A stretch of DNA of 34,433 nt from Rhodospirillaceae bacterium (lineage in GTDB: Bacteria > Pseudomonadota > Alphaproteobacteria > CACIAM-22H2): positions 1 through 34,433 of the forward strand of contig SHVT01000012.1 of assembly GCA_009694125.1 (NCBI GenBank). Reading direction: 5' to 3'. Positions 1 through 9,251 of this stretch are shown here, piece by piece. The position numbers and the translations under genes were made by a program. The notes beneath the pieces are model-generated. The model did not search any database. It was not told the DNA's origin and saw nothing but the letters and a program-made list of their open reading frames with translations. Numbering within the stretch: the first letter of the stretch is position 1; each line of letters opens with the position of its first letter.

Positions 1-131
1 GCGTTTCGGTTCCTGATCACGGCTTCCAGACGAACCCGGTCAGCCGACGTGACGGTGATGGATATCCCGGTGCGCATGCGCCAGACTCGCACGCGCAACG
101 CACGAGGGGAATCCCAACCAGGACTCTTTCG

Positions 132-929
132 TCAGGCAGGGGCCACTAGCTCCGGCGCGGTCGTGCCGCCGGCGCTGGAGGCTTCCTCTTCCTTGGGCGC
201 GGCCGCCGCGGCGGCGGGCGCGGAACCGAACAGTTTGGCCGCGCGCGCGATCATTTCGGCGAAGGGCACGTCTTCCTTGTTCGTCGCGAAAAACCAGACA
301 TGGCCGAAGGGATCGACGAGCTTTCCGGAGCGATCGCCATAGAACTGGTCGGCGACCGGGCGCAACACCCGCGCCCCGGCGGCGACCGCCTGAGCGAACA
401 GGGTATCCACATCTTCGACATATAGATGGATGGTCACCGGCGAACCGCCCAGGGCATGCGGGCTGAGCACATCCATGTCGGGATATTCCTCGGAAATCAT
501 GATCGAGGCGTCGCCGATCTTGAATTCGGCATGGCCGATCTTGTCGCCATGCGGCATGCGCATCAATTCGAGGGCGTTGAACGCGCGGCCATAAAATTCA
601 AGAGCGGCGGCGCAATCGCGGACCGCGAGATAAGGCGTGGCGACGCGGCGGTTGTCCGGGATCAGCTTGGGTTTCGACGGAAGCGGGGCCGCTTTGCGTT
701 TGGCCGCGGCTTTGGCCGGCGCGGTCCTGGCTTTGGTCTTGGTTTTGGCCGCGGCTTTACGCGCGGGCGCTCGTTTGGCCGCGGCTGGGGCCAGCCGCTT
801 GGCGGCGGCTTTCTTGCGTGGCGGCGCGCGTTTGACCGTTTGGGCCTTGGCCGGCGCCTTGGCCGTCATCTTGGGCCGGGCTTTGGCTTTTGCCTTGGGC
901 TTTGACTTGGGTTTTGCTCGAGCGGCCAT
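132..929 (-). CDS. VOC/glyoxalase-like (PhnB-type) protein with long Lys/Ala/Pro-rich N-terminal tail
   Basis: ORF 132..971; likely start MAARAKPKSK at 929. C-terminal domain TPYLAVRDCAAALEFYGRAFNALELMRMPHGDKIGHAEFKIGDASIMISEE...FGHVWFFAT is typical of PhnB/VOC; residues ~1-85 are AKPK/AAAKR repeats. Confidence 0.85.
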   Translation of the reverse strand: MAARAKPKSKPKAKAKARPKMTAKAPAKAQTVKRAPPRKKAAAKRLAPAAAKRAPARKAAAKTKTKARTAPAKAAAKRKAAPLPSKPKLIPDNRRVATPYLAVRDCAAALEFYGRAFNALELMRMPHGDKIGHAEFKIGDASIMISEEYPDMDVLSPHALGGSPVTIHLYVEDVDTLFAQAVAAGARVLRPVADQFYGDRSGKLVDPFGHVWFFATNKEDVPFAEMIARAAKLFGSAPAAAAAAPKEEEASSAGGTTAPELVAPA

Positions 930-1146
930 GTGAGTCTCCCGGCTTTCTGCGATGACGACAACGTGGCGCAAGCCAATGGCGAAATCGGACCTACACTATT
1001 CGCGCGGCCATCGCCGGTCAAATGACGGCCGCGCGCAAGCAACCCAAGGACTTCACAGAATTATCGCGAGATGATAGAAAACGGGCTTTCGGTCAACCGG
1101 TACCTGCCTCAAGTGCTTGCCTCGATGAAAGGAGAACTGTCGGAAC

Positions 1147-1350
1147 GTGCAAGTCATCGTCCGCGACAACAATGTCGATCAAGCCCTCCGCGTGCTGAAA
1201 AAGAAGATGCAGCGCGAGGGCATCTTTCGGGAAATGAAACTCCGCCGTCATTTCGAGAAGCCATCGGAACGCAGAGCCCGCGAAGCGGCCGAGGCGGTTC
1301 GCCGCCAGCGCAAGCTGGTGCGCAAGCGCATGGAGCGTGAGGGCTTCTGA
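1147..1350 (+). CDS. rpsU: 30S ribosomal protein S21
   Basis: [43 protein letters not shown] is the S21 signature; GTG start preceded by AAGGAG. Confidence 0.97.
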   Translation: MQVIVRDNNVDQALRVLKKKMQREGIFREMKLRRHFEKPSERRAREAAEAVRRQRKLVRKRMEREGF

Positions 1351-1840
1351 CCACCCCTCCGGACCCAGGCGGACTCGGACACTTCCCAAAACGCCGGTTC
1401 TCGCCACGGAGCACGCCGCCATACCCGCCCGGCGTCGCCGTTCGCGCGCCATCATCGTCCACACCATCGATCATGCCCGCGCCGCGCTGGGCGCCGCGGC
1501 CGAACTTGGCGTGACCGTGACTTTGCTGAGTCCGCCGGGAGCGGCGGGTTACGCCGGGATCGGGTATTTCCACAAGACGATCGAGTTGGCCGCGGCCGAA
1601 CATCCAAATGTTGCCTTCTCCGCGATCCTCGATTGCGCGGCGGAGGCGGGCAGGGTGCTGGCGGCGTTTCGACGCGGCGTGAAATGTGTGCGTTTCCATG
1701 GGGCGGCGACGGTGGCCGTGAAACTGGCCGCGATCGGCGCACAATCCGGCGCCACATTGGCTTCGCGCACGCCGCGCGCCCTCGATTTGCGCTGGGTCGA
1801 GGACCCGGCGGCGGCATGCCGGGCCTGGCTCGCCGCCTAG
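1337..1840 (+). CDS. conserved hypothetical protein (true start probably downstream of 1337)
   Basis: Open frame with coherent protein from ~[53 protein letters not shown]; the N-terminal overlap with rpsU suggests a later start. Confidence 0.6.
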   Translation: MRASDHPSGPRRTRTLPKTPVLATEHAAIPARRRRSRAIIVHTIDHARAALGAAAELGVTVTLLSPPGAAGYAGIGYFHKTIELAAAEHPNVAFSAILDCAAEAGRVLAAFRRGVKCVRFHGAATVAVKLAAIGAQSGATLASRTPRALDLRWVEDPAAACRAWLAA

Positions 1841-1894
1841 AATTGCGCTGCGGCGCAACCTACGTATACCGGCCGGAAGGTTGACCGAGACGCC

Positions 1895-2536
1895 ATGACA
1901 ATCGCGCGCTGTCGCCTCTATCTGATAACGCCGCCACGGATCGACGCGGCCGTCTTTAAGCTGGCGCTGGCCCAGGCCTTGGATGCGGGCGGTGTGGGTT
2001 GCGTGCAAATCCGCATCAAGGACGAAGACGACGATGCCGTGCGCGCCGCCATCCGCGCCCTCCAGCCCGTCTGCCAAGACCGCGGCGTGGCCGCGATTCT
2101 CAACGACCGTCCCGACCTCGCCGCCGAGTTCGGTCTCGACGGCGTGCATATCGGCCAGGAGGACTGCCCCTATGCCGAAGCACGGCGGCTGGTCGGGCGC
2201 GATGCAATCGTGGGCGTGACCTGCCACGGCTCGCGTCACCTCGCCATCGACGCGGCGGATGCGGGCGCTGATTATGTCGCATTCGGCGCGTTCTATCCGA
2301 CGGCGACAAAGGTGGCCAAGGACGAGGCCAACCCCGAAATCCTGAGATGGTGGAGCGAGACGATGACCGTCCCCTGCGTCGCCATCGGCGGCATCGCGGT
2401 TGAAAATTGCGGGCCGCTGGTGCGGGCGGGCGCCGATTTTCTCGCCGTCTCCAGCGGCGTATGGCTCCATCCCGGCGGTGCCGCGCAGGCGGTCAAGGAT
2501 TTCAACGCGGCCATCGACCAAGCCCTTGCGGCCTGA
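1895..2536 (+). CDS. thiE: thiamine phosphate synthase
   Basis: [65 protein letters not shown] motifs of ThiE. Confidence 0.93.
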   Translation: MTIARCRLYLITPPRIDAAVFKLALAQALDAGGVGCVQIRIKDEDDDAVRAAIRALQPVCQDRGVAAILNDRPDLAAEFGLDGVHIGQEDCPYAEARRLVGRDAIVGVTCHGSRHLAIDAADAGADYVAFGAFYPTATKVAKDEANPEILRWWSETMTVPCVAIGGIAVENCGPLVRAGADFLAVSSGVWLHPGGAAQAVKDFNAAIDQALAA

Positions 2537-2678
2537 GCGCTCGTGGCGCCAATTATCCCCGGCGGATGGCAATCCGCCCCCGGCGACGCCATACTCTGTT
2601 AGAGTGTCGGTCCGCTCAGGATACCCTTTTGCTGCACTGGGATATGTGCAAGCGGCGAGATTCGGCCAGGAGGCCAAT

Positions 2679-3122
2679 ATGAAGAAGAACAATCCGTTCG
2701 GCGAAATCGACGTCGCGGCGATGATGGAAAAATTCAAGGTTCCCGCCACCGACATCGGTCAGATGATGGCCGGCCAGCAGAAGAACATGGAAGCGATGAA
2801 GGCCGCCAGTCAGTTGATGGTCGAGGGCATGCAGGCGATGGCCCAGCGCCAGACCCAGATGCTCCAGCAGATGATGAGCGAACTCATGTCCAATGGGACG
2901 GCCAAGGACGAAGCCGGCGAACCCAAGGACAAGGGCCGCGAGGCACTCCGCAGCATGGTCCTTAACATGCTGGAATTGCAGGCGATGGCGACCAAATCCA
3001 AGGACGCGGCCATGGTTCCGATCTTCAAGCGGATGAAGGAAGACATGGCCGAGAAGCGGATCGCCAAGGGTAAAGGACTGGTCGCGGAAAAAGGCCCGAA
3101 GGCGCAATTCGCCGGGAAATAG
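2679..3122 (+). CDS. phasin family-like protein
   Basis: Start MKKNNPFGEIDVAAMMEKFKVPATDIGQMMAGQQKNMEAMKAASQLMVEGMQAMAQRQTQMLQQMM at 2679 after a CCAGGAGG RBS; Met/Gln-rich helical phasin pattern. Confidence 0.8.
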   Translation: MKKNNPFGEIDVAAMMEKFKVPATDIGQMMAGQQKNMEAMKAASQLMVEGMQAMAQRQTQMLQQMMSELMSNGTAKDEAGEPKDKGREALRSMVLNMLELQAMATKSKDAAMVPIFKRMKEDMAEKRIAKGKGLVAEKGPKAQFAGK

Positions 3123-3163
3123 ACCCCCCCCCGCCGCTGGGAATTGAACACTCGACGCAGTAT

Positions 3164-3190
3164 CGTTGGAGCGCAAGCGACGCTCCAACG
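3164..3190. other. perfect 10-bp stem, 7-nt loop inverted repeat
   Basis: CGTTGGAGCG-CAAGCGA-CGCTCCAACG. Confidence 0.85.
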
Positions 3191-3219
3191 CCTGCCGTTC
3201 GAGACTTGTCGGCTTTCAA

Positions 3220-3248
3220 TCGGCGGTGCTCCGCCGAGGCCTTTTTTT
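3220..3248 (+). terminator. rho-independent terminator
   Basis: TCGGCGG-TGCT-CCGCCGA stem followed by GGCCTTTTTTT. Confidence 0.75.
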
Positions 3249-3370
3249 GACCGGCGCGGCAACGCGGCCGGCGGCGCGCCCCCGGCGCCGGGCGAGGGCG
3301 ACGGCGCGGTTGTGCCGTCCCGGTCAAGCTGGTAGGGTCCGCCCCGCTTTTCATTCCCCCGGACATTTTC

Positions 3371-3937
3371 ATGAAGATCAACGGCAACGAAATCCGCATC
3401 GGCTACGTCATCGAGTGGCAGGGTCGCCAATACACGGTGATCAAGGCCAACTACGTAAGCCCAGGCAAAGGCGGCGCCTTTACCCAGTTGGAAATGCGCG
3501 ACGTGCGCGGCGGCTCCAAGACCAACGTCAAGGTGCGCTCCGACGAAACCGTGGAGCGCCTCCATGTCGATGAAAAGGACTGCACCTATCTGTTCGCCGA
3601 CGGTGAAAACCTGACCTTCATGGACACCGAAAATTACGAACAGATGTCGGTCAGCAAGGACCTGGTCGGCGAGGCCGCGGATTTCCTGCAAGACGGAATG
3701 CCGGTCACGGTCAACACCATCGAAGGCTCCCCGGTCGCGGTGAACCTGCCGACCAGCGTGACGATGGTCGTGGCGGAGGCCGACCCGGTGGTGCGGGGAC
3801 AGACCGCCGCCTCGTCCTACAAGCCGGCGATCCTGGAAAACGGCGTGCGCGTCATGGTCCCGCCCTTCATCGAAAAAGGCACGCGCATCGTCGTCAACAT
3901 CGCCGAGCGCAGCTATATGGAACGGGCGAAGGATTAG
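3371..3937 (+). CDS. efp: elongation factor P
   Basis: MKINGNEIRIGYVIEWQGRQYTVIKANYVSPGKGGAFTQLEMRDVRGGSKTNVKVRSDETVER; full-length EF-P. Confidence 0.97.
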   Translation: MKINGNEIRIGYVIEWQGRQYTVIKANYVSPGKGGAFTQLEMRDVRGGSKTNVKVRSDETVERLHVDEKDCTYLFADGENLTFMDTENYEQMSVSKDLVGEAADFLQDGMPVTVNTIEGSPVAVNLPTSVTMVVAEADPVVRGQTAASSYKPAILENGVRVMVPPFIEKGTRIVVNIAERSYMERAKD

Positions 3938-3965
3938 CGCCGGTCCGCGTGGAGCCGGATAAAAT

Positions 3966-4778
3966 ATGGCAGTCCGCTCCCCCACCATCAACATCATGGA
4001 AAAGGCCGTGCGCAAGGCCGCGCGCGGACTCGTGCGGGATTTCGGCGAAGTCGAGCATCTTCAAGTTTCGATCAAGGGACCGGCGGATTTCGTCACCTCG
4101 GCCGATACCAAGGCGGAGAACATTCTGCGCGGCGAGCTGCGCCAGGCCCGGCCCGATTACGGCTTCCTGATGGAGGAGGCCGGCCGCGTCGATGGCGACG
4201 GCCGCCATCGTTGGCTCGTCGATCCGCTCGACGGCACCACCAATTTCCTGCACGGCATCCCGCATTTCGCCATTTCGGTCGCGCTTGAACGCGATGGCGA
4301 GCTGGTGGCGGCGATCATTCTCGATCCCCTGCGCGACGAGACCTTCTGGGCGGAAAAGGGTGGCGGCGCCTTCGTCAACGACCGCAGGCTGCGTGTCTCC
4401 GCCCGCCGCGAGATCGCCAACGCCGTCATCGCCACCGGCATCCCCCATCGCGATCGCGGCGATCATGCGACCTATCTGCCGATGCTGACGCGGGTCATGG
4501 AAGCTACCGCCGGAATCCGCCGTTTCGGCTCGGCCGCGCTCGACCTCGCCTGGGTCGCCGCCGCCCGTTACGACGGATTTTTCGAAACCTCCCTCAGCGC
4601 CTGGGATATCGCAGCCGGCATCCTGCTGGTGCGCGAGGCGGGCGGTTATGTCAGCGAAATCGGCGGCGGCCACGACATGCTGGGCAGCGGCACCGTCCTC
4701 GCGGCCAACACCCATCTCCACTTGCCGCTCGGCCATTTGCTGCGGCCGGCGACTCCCGGTTCGGCCGTGAAGCGGTAG
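3966..4778 (+). CDS. suhB: inositol monophosphatase family protein
   Basis: WLVDPLDGTTNFLHGIPHFAISVALERDGELVAAIILDPLRDETFWAEKGGGAFVN and SAWDIAAGILLVREAGG. Confidence 0.93.
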   Translation: MAVRSPTINIMEKAVRKAARGLVRDFGEVEHLQVSIKGPADFVTSADTKAENILRGELRQARPDYGFLMEEAGRVDGDGRHRWLVDPLDGTTNFLHGIPHFAISVALERDGELVAAIILDPLRDETFWAEKGGGAFVNDRRLRVSARREIANAVIATGIPHRDRGDHATYLPMLTRVMEATAGIRRFGSAALDLAWVAAARYDGFFETSLSAWDIAAGILLVREAGGYVSEIGGGHDMLGSGTVLAANTHLHLPLGHLLRPATPGSAVKR

Positions 4779-4886
4779 AGCCGTGAAGCGGTAGAATCGC
4801 CGGCGCGGGCCGGGGAATAGCGGTTTGCCATGATTTTGGCCAAATCAGTTGTTCCAATGGCGGCGCTTCGTTATTCTTCATTCCAG

Positions 4887-6137
4887 ATGGACGATTCGAC
4901 GCGCAACATGAGCCGCGATCAGGTGAAATCGCGCGTAGCAGAAGGCACGGCGGAGATCTTCCACGCCGGCCCTGGGCGCGTGGCGTTCCGCGCCTTGCTT
5001 GGCGCGGTTTTCGCGCTGGTCGCATTCGACGCGCTGGCGCAGCAGCAATTCCTCAATCGCGGCCGGCGCGGCGCCGACGTGACCGTCGATCCAAGCGTGA
5101 TCGAGGATCTCGGTCCGCGGCGTACGCTCCAGCAGCTTCTCCTGCCCGATTACACGCGGCAGAGCGTCGCCCCGGTCAGGCTGCGGCCGCCGGCTCCCGC
5201 GACAACCGCGTCTCGCCAGCCCGCCGCCAACACGGCGCGCCCCCCGGCCAACCGGTCGGCGACGGCCGCGGCGCCACCGCGAACGATCGCGCCCCAAACC
5301 GCGCAGCCGGCACCGGCGGCCCCAGCGCCTGAGTCGGCCGGGCAACGCCCGCCCCAAACCGCCGCGTTGCCCACCTTGCGCCCGCCGGCTTCGGATTCAG
5401 GCCGGCCTCGCCCGGCGGCTCCGGATTCAGGCGGGCCTCGCCCGCCGGCTCCAGACCTAAACGTGCCCCGACCGGCGGGCCCGCTCGCGACGCTGCAGCC
5501 GCCGCCGGCGCCACAGCGCCCACCGGTCGCCAGCGCGCCCCCGGCCAGCCCACCGGCAGCTGCGCCGCCGCCCGTGGCCAATGCGCCGCGCCCGGCGCCG
5601 GGAGCCACGGCCCCGCCCCCACCCGACATAACGCCCAGCCCGCCGCCGCAGGTTCCGCCGCGCGCACCGGTGACGGCGCAGGCGACCGCGCCGCCGCCAC
5701 CCTTGCCGCCAGCCGCCACGTCCACGCCTCCCGCCGCCGCGCGTCCGGCCCCGCCGGCTTCCGCTCCTCCGACCGCGGCGCGGCCCGCCGCGCCCAATCT
5801 CGCCGCGCTGCCGCCGTCCGGTGCCGCCGCGCCGACCGCCCGCGTTGACTTCAATCTCAATTCCGCCGAACTGTCCGAAACCGGCAAGTCCGTGATCGCC
5901 AACATCGCCGATCAATTGATGAAGGATGACAATTTACGTCTCCAGGTCGTCGCTTATGCCACCGACGGCGAATCGGTGGCCGAAGCCCGGCGCCTGTCGC
6001 TGTCGCGCGCGCTCACCGTGCGCAGCCTGCTTATCGACAAGGGCGTGCGCAGCACGCGCCTCGATGTCAAGGCGCTCGGCACCAAGGCCGATGACGGGCC
6101 CTCCGACCGTGTCGACCTGGTTCTGGTCAAGCGGTGA
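4887..6137 (+). CDS. OmpA-family C-terminal domain protein with long Pro/Ala-rich linker
   Basis: MDDSTRN start; hydrophobic segment AFRALLGAVFALVAFDALAQ; ~200-residue P/A-rich linker; C-terminus VDFNLNSAELSETGKSVIANIADQLMKDDNLRLQVVAYATDGESVAEARRLSLSRALTVRSLLIDKGVRSTRLDVKALG. Confidence 0.85.
   Translation: MDDSTRNMSRDQVKSRVAEGTAEIFHAGPGRVAFRALLGAVFALVAFDALAQQQFLNRGRRGADVTVDPSVIEDLGPRRTLQQLLLPDYTRQSVAPVRLRPPAPATTASRQPAANTARPPANRSATAAAPPRTIAPQTAQPAPAAPAPESAGQRPPQTAALPTLRPPASDSGRPRPAAPDSGGPRPPAPDLNVPRPAGPLATLQPPPAPQRPPVASAPPASPPAAAPPPVANAPRPAPGATAPPPPDITPSPPPQVPPRAPVTAQATAPPPPLPPAATSTPPAAARPAPPASAPPTAARPAAPNLAALPPSGAAAPTARVDFNLNSAELSETGKSVIANIADQLMKDDNLRLQVVAYATDGESVAEARRLSLSRALTVRSLLIDKGVRSTRLDVKALGTKADDGPSDRVDLVLVKR
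5380..5470 (+). repeat. in-frame tandem repeat (~30 nt unit) in Pro-rich linker
   Basis: PASDSGRPR / PAAPDSGGPR / PPAPDLNVPR coded by near-identical gcttcggattcaggccggcctcgcc / gctccggattcaggcgggcctcgcc. Confidence 0.7.
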
Positions 6138-6180
6138 AATGGCCGCCGGACTCATCGCTTAGACCCGGGGGGAGGCGGCG

Positions 6181-7470
6181 TTGGTGTCATCGCCCGCGGT
6201 TCCGATAACACCTCCGGGCCAACCGACGGGCGGCAACCGGGCGCGGCGCGGCCTTTTGGGAATGCCGGGTCCCACTCTGGGCGCCGGCGGCGGTTCGGGT
6301 TTCCCGGCGGCGCCCGGGCTCGAGCCGATGAACCGGCCGAGCCGATATCTGACCCGGATGATTCTGTTCCTGGTCGCCGTCCTGGCGATCTGCGCGTTGC
6401 TGTGGGGGCCTCTGGTTCGCGCCTTCATGAACAACCCGCCCCTGAACGGGATGATTCTGGGCGTCCTCATACTCGGCATCGCCTATGTCTTCCGTCAGGT
6501 GATCATGCTCGGCCCCGAGGTCACGTGGCTTGAGAATTTCCGCCGCAACCAGCCCAACCTCAGCACCCAGGCCGCGCCGCATCTCCTGGCGCCGATGGCC
6601 ACGATGCTGGGCGAACGCAAGGGCCGGCTGACCCTATCGACGGCCTCGCAGCGCTCCCTGCTCGACAGCATCGGATCGCGGCTGGACGAGAGCCGCGACA
6701 TCTCGCGTTACCTGATCGGATTGCTGATTTTCCTGGGCCTACTCGGCACGTTTTGGGGCCTGCTCGAGACCGTCAACGCGATCAGCGACGTGATCGGCAA
6801 GCTGACGGTGTCCTCCACCGATGTCGGCCAATTGTTCAACGACTTGAAAGCCGGGCTCAAGGCGCCGCTGTCCGGCATGGGCACGGCCTTCGGAACCTCG
6901 CTGTTCGGTCTCGCCGGCTCGTTGGTGTTGGGTTTTCTCGATCTCCAGGCCAGTCAGGCGCAAAACCGCTTTTACAACGACCTCGAAGAGTGGCTTTCGG
7001 GCATGACCCGCCTGTCGAGCGGCGGCCCCGTGGGCGACGGCGATCAGCCGATCCCGGCCTACATCCAGGCTTTGCTCGAACAAACCGCCGACGGGTTGGA
7101 AAATCTTCAGCGCATCATGGTCCGCGGTGAGGAAAACCGCATTTCCTCGGGCAGCAATCTGTCGGCCCTCACCGAACGCCTGTCGGCGCTGACCGACCAG
7201 ATGCGGGCGGAGCAGAGCCTGATGGTGAAGCTCGCCGAGAATCAGATGGATCTAAAGCCGTTGATCCTGCGTCTATCCGACATCGCGGGCAAATCCGGCT
7301 TCGGGATCGACGATGCGTCGCGTGGCCATATCCGCAACCTCGATCTGCACATGGCGCGCATGATCGAAGACATGACCAACGGCCGCTCCCAGATCATTCA
7401 GGAGCTGCGCAGCGAGATCCGGCTGCTCGCTCGCACCATCGCGGCACTGGCCGAAGAAACCGAGAACTGA
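6181..7470 (+). CDS. MotA/TolQ/ExbB-like proton channel family protein
   Basis: LLGTFWGLLETVNAISDVIGKL...LKAPLSGMGTAFGTSLFGLAGSLVLGFLDLQ matches the MotA/TolQ/ExbB core; TTG start with GGGGGGAGG RBS. Confidence 0.85.
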   Translation: MVSSPAVPITPPGQPTGGNRARRGLLGMPGPTLGAGGGSGFPAAPGLEPMNRPSRYLTRMILFLVAVLAICALLWGPLVRAFMNNPPLNGMILGVLILGIAYVFRQVIMLGPEVTWLENFRRNQPNLSTQAAPHLLAPMATMLGERKGRLTLSTASQRSLLDSIGSRLDESRDISRYLIGLLIFLGLLGTFWGLLETVNAISDVIGKLTVSSTDVGQLFNDLKAGLKAPLSGMGTAFGTSLFGLAGSLVLGFLDLQASQAQNRFYNDLEEWLSGMTRLSSGGPVGDGDQPIPAYIQALLEQTADGLENLQRIMVRGEENRISSGSNLSALTERLSALTDQMRAEQSLMVKLAENQMDLKPLILRLSDIAGKSGFGIDDASRGHIRNLDLHMARMIEDMTNGRSQIIQELRSEIRLLARTIAALAEETEN

Positions 7471-7473
7471 TCC

Positions 7474-8709
7474 ATGCGCGGCGCCAGCCGACGGATCGTG
7501 CGCCAGACCGATATCTGGCCGGGATTCGTCGACGCTCTCGCCACCTTGTTGATGGTCATCATCTTCGTCTTGATGATCTTTTCGCTGTTCCAATTCTATC
7601 TGAGCGACGCCCTGACCGGCCGCGACGAGGCGCTGCTGAAGCTCAACGGCCAGATCGTCGAACTAGGCGACATGCTGGCGCTGGAACGCCGGGCGAGCGC
7701 CGATTTGCGCGCGACCGTGGCCCAGCTTTCGGCGGAACTCCAATCCTCCACCAGCAACCGCGACTCCTCGCAGCAATCCTTGGCGGAGTTGCGCGCCTCG
7801 CGCGACGCGCTACAGCTTGAACTCAACCAACTGCGCGGGCGCGCCGACATCAACGCCGCCGCGGCCGGCCGCGTCTCCAGGGAATTGGAGGACGCCAACA
7901 AGCTGATCGCCGCCGATCGCGAAAAAATCGAGATTCAACTCGGCGAAATCGCCAATCTCCGCAACCAGGTCGAATCGCTCAGGCTGCTGCGCCAGGAGCT
8001 CGAGTTGCAGGTCGCGGCAAAGGCCAATGAGATCGGCCGCACGCAGCAGGAATTGAGCACCGAACGCCGCCAGTCGATCGAGGCTCAGGCCCGCATCGAT
8101 CTCATGAACCGCCAGCTTGCCGCGTTGCGCGACCAGATGGCCTCGCTGAACGCCCTGCTCGAGGCCTCGGAGGCGAAGGTCAAGGAAAGCCAGACCCAGG
8201 TCGTGGACCTCGGCCGCCGGCTGAACGTGGCGCTGGCCGGCCGCGTGGAGGAGCTGGCGCGATACCGCTCCGAATTCTTCGGCCGCCTGCGCGAAGTGCT
8301 CGGCGACCGCGCCGATATCCGCGTCGTCGGCGACCGTTTCGTTTTCCAATCCGAAGTTTTGTTTCCATCGAGTTCGGCGGAGCTCGAACCCGAAGGCCAG
8401 GGCCAGCTCGCGCAACTGGCCGAATCGCTGAGGCAGATCGCCGATCGCATCCCGCCCGAGTTGAACTGGGTTCTGCAGGTCGACGGCCACACCGACCGCC
8501 GGCCGATCTCGACGGCCACATTCCCGTCGAATTGGGAGCTGTCGACCTCGCGCGCCACCTCGGTGGTGAAGTTCCTGGTGAGCCGCGGGGTTCCGCCGCA
8601 GCGACTAACGGCCGCCGGGTTCGGAGAATTTCAGCCGCTCGACCCACGCGACGACGAAATCGCCTATCGCCGCAATCGCCGCATCGAATTGAAGCTGACC
8701 AACCGCTGA
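7474..8709 (+). CDS. MotB/OmpA-like peptidoglycan-binding protein with one N-terminal TM and long coiled coil
   Basis: WPGFVDALATLLMVIIFVLMIFSLFQFYLSDAL; heptad-rich middle; NWVLQVDGHTDRRPI...LSTSRATSVVKFLVSRGVPPQRLTAAGFGEFQPLDP...YRRNRRIELKL. Confidence 0.9.
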   Translation: MRGASRRIVRQTDIWPGFVDALATLLMVIIFVLMIFSLFQFYLSDALTGRDEALLKLNGQIVELGDMLALERRASADLRATVAQLSAELQSSTSNRDSSQQSLAELRASRDALQLELNQLRGRADINAAAAGRVSRELEDANKLIAADREKIEIQLGEIANLRNQVESLRLLRQELELQVAAKANEIGRTQQELSTERRQSIEAQARIDLMNRQLAALRDQMASLNALLEASEAKVKESQTQVVDLGRRLNVALAGRVEELARYRSEFFGRLREVLGDRADIRVVGDRFVFQSEVLFPSSSAELEPEGQGQLAQLAESLRQIADRIPPELNWVLQVDGHTDRRPISTATFPSNWELSTSRATSVVKFLVSRGVPPQRLTAAGFGEFQPLDPRDDEIAYRRNRRIELKLTNR

Positions 8710-8733
8710 AGCGCCCGCGGGCGACACCAACGG

Positions 8734-9251
8734 CTAGCTTTTCTTGTGGAACGCGAGATGGTCGAGATAGACGAGCATCAGCCCCGACAACACGAAGGTC
8801 AGGTGGATGACGACGAGCCACATCAGCTTGTCGTTGGGAATTGCCTCGACATTGAGGAAGGCGCGCAGGAGATGGATCGATGAGATCGCCACGATCGAAC
8901 CGGCAAGCTTGATCTTGAGGCTGCCGGGATCGAGCTTCGACAACCCTGAGGGTTTGTCCCCGTCATCCCCGATATCGATGCGCGAAACGAAATTCTCATA
9001 GCCGCTGATGATCACCATGATCACCAGATTGGCGACCATGACGACATCGACGAGGCTGAGAACGCCGAGCACCATGTCGGCCTCGCCGGCCTCCCAGACC
9101 GCGCCGCGAGGTGATACAGCTCCTGGAAGAATTTGACGGCGAAGATCAGGAAAACGCCGATTAGGCCGACATACAGCGGAACCTGGAGCCATCGGCTGGC
9201 GAGGATCGCCCTCTCCAGCGTCTGTTCCGCCCGCGCTGGCACGCGACTCAC
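8734..9251 (-). pseudogene. yqhA: YqhA family (UPF0114) membrane protein, frameshifted near 9099-9105
   Basis: N-terminal half [49 protein letters not shown] lies in frame 9021..9443; C-terminal half MVLGVLSLVDVVMVANLVIMVIISGYENFVSRIDI...SIVAISSIHLLRAFLNVEAIPNDKLMWLVVIHLTFVLSG in frame 8734..9192; together they match YqhA. GTG start overlaps the aroG stop (GTGA). Confidence 0.85.

Noticed and set aside
1154-2755. 533-aa minus-strand ORF
   Set aside because: Antisense across rpsU, the hypothetical gene and thiE; no recognisable domain.
3133-3210. tRNA-like TTCAATTCC / TTCGAGA motifs
   Set aside because: No pairing TpsiC stem, D-arm or acceptor could be assembled on either strand.
5150-5905. 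251-aa Gly/Ala-rich minus-strand ORF
   Set aside because: Mirror of the Pro/Ala-rich linker of the OmpA-like gene.
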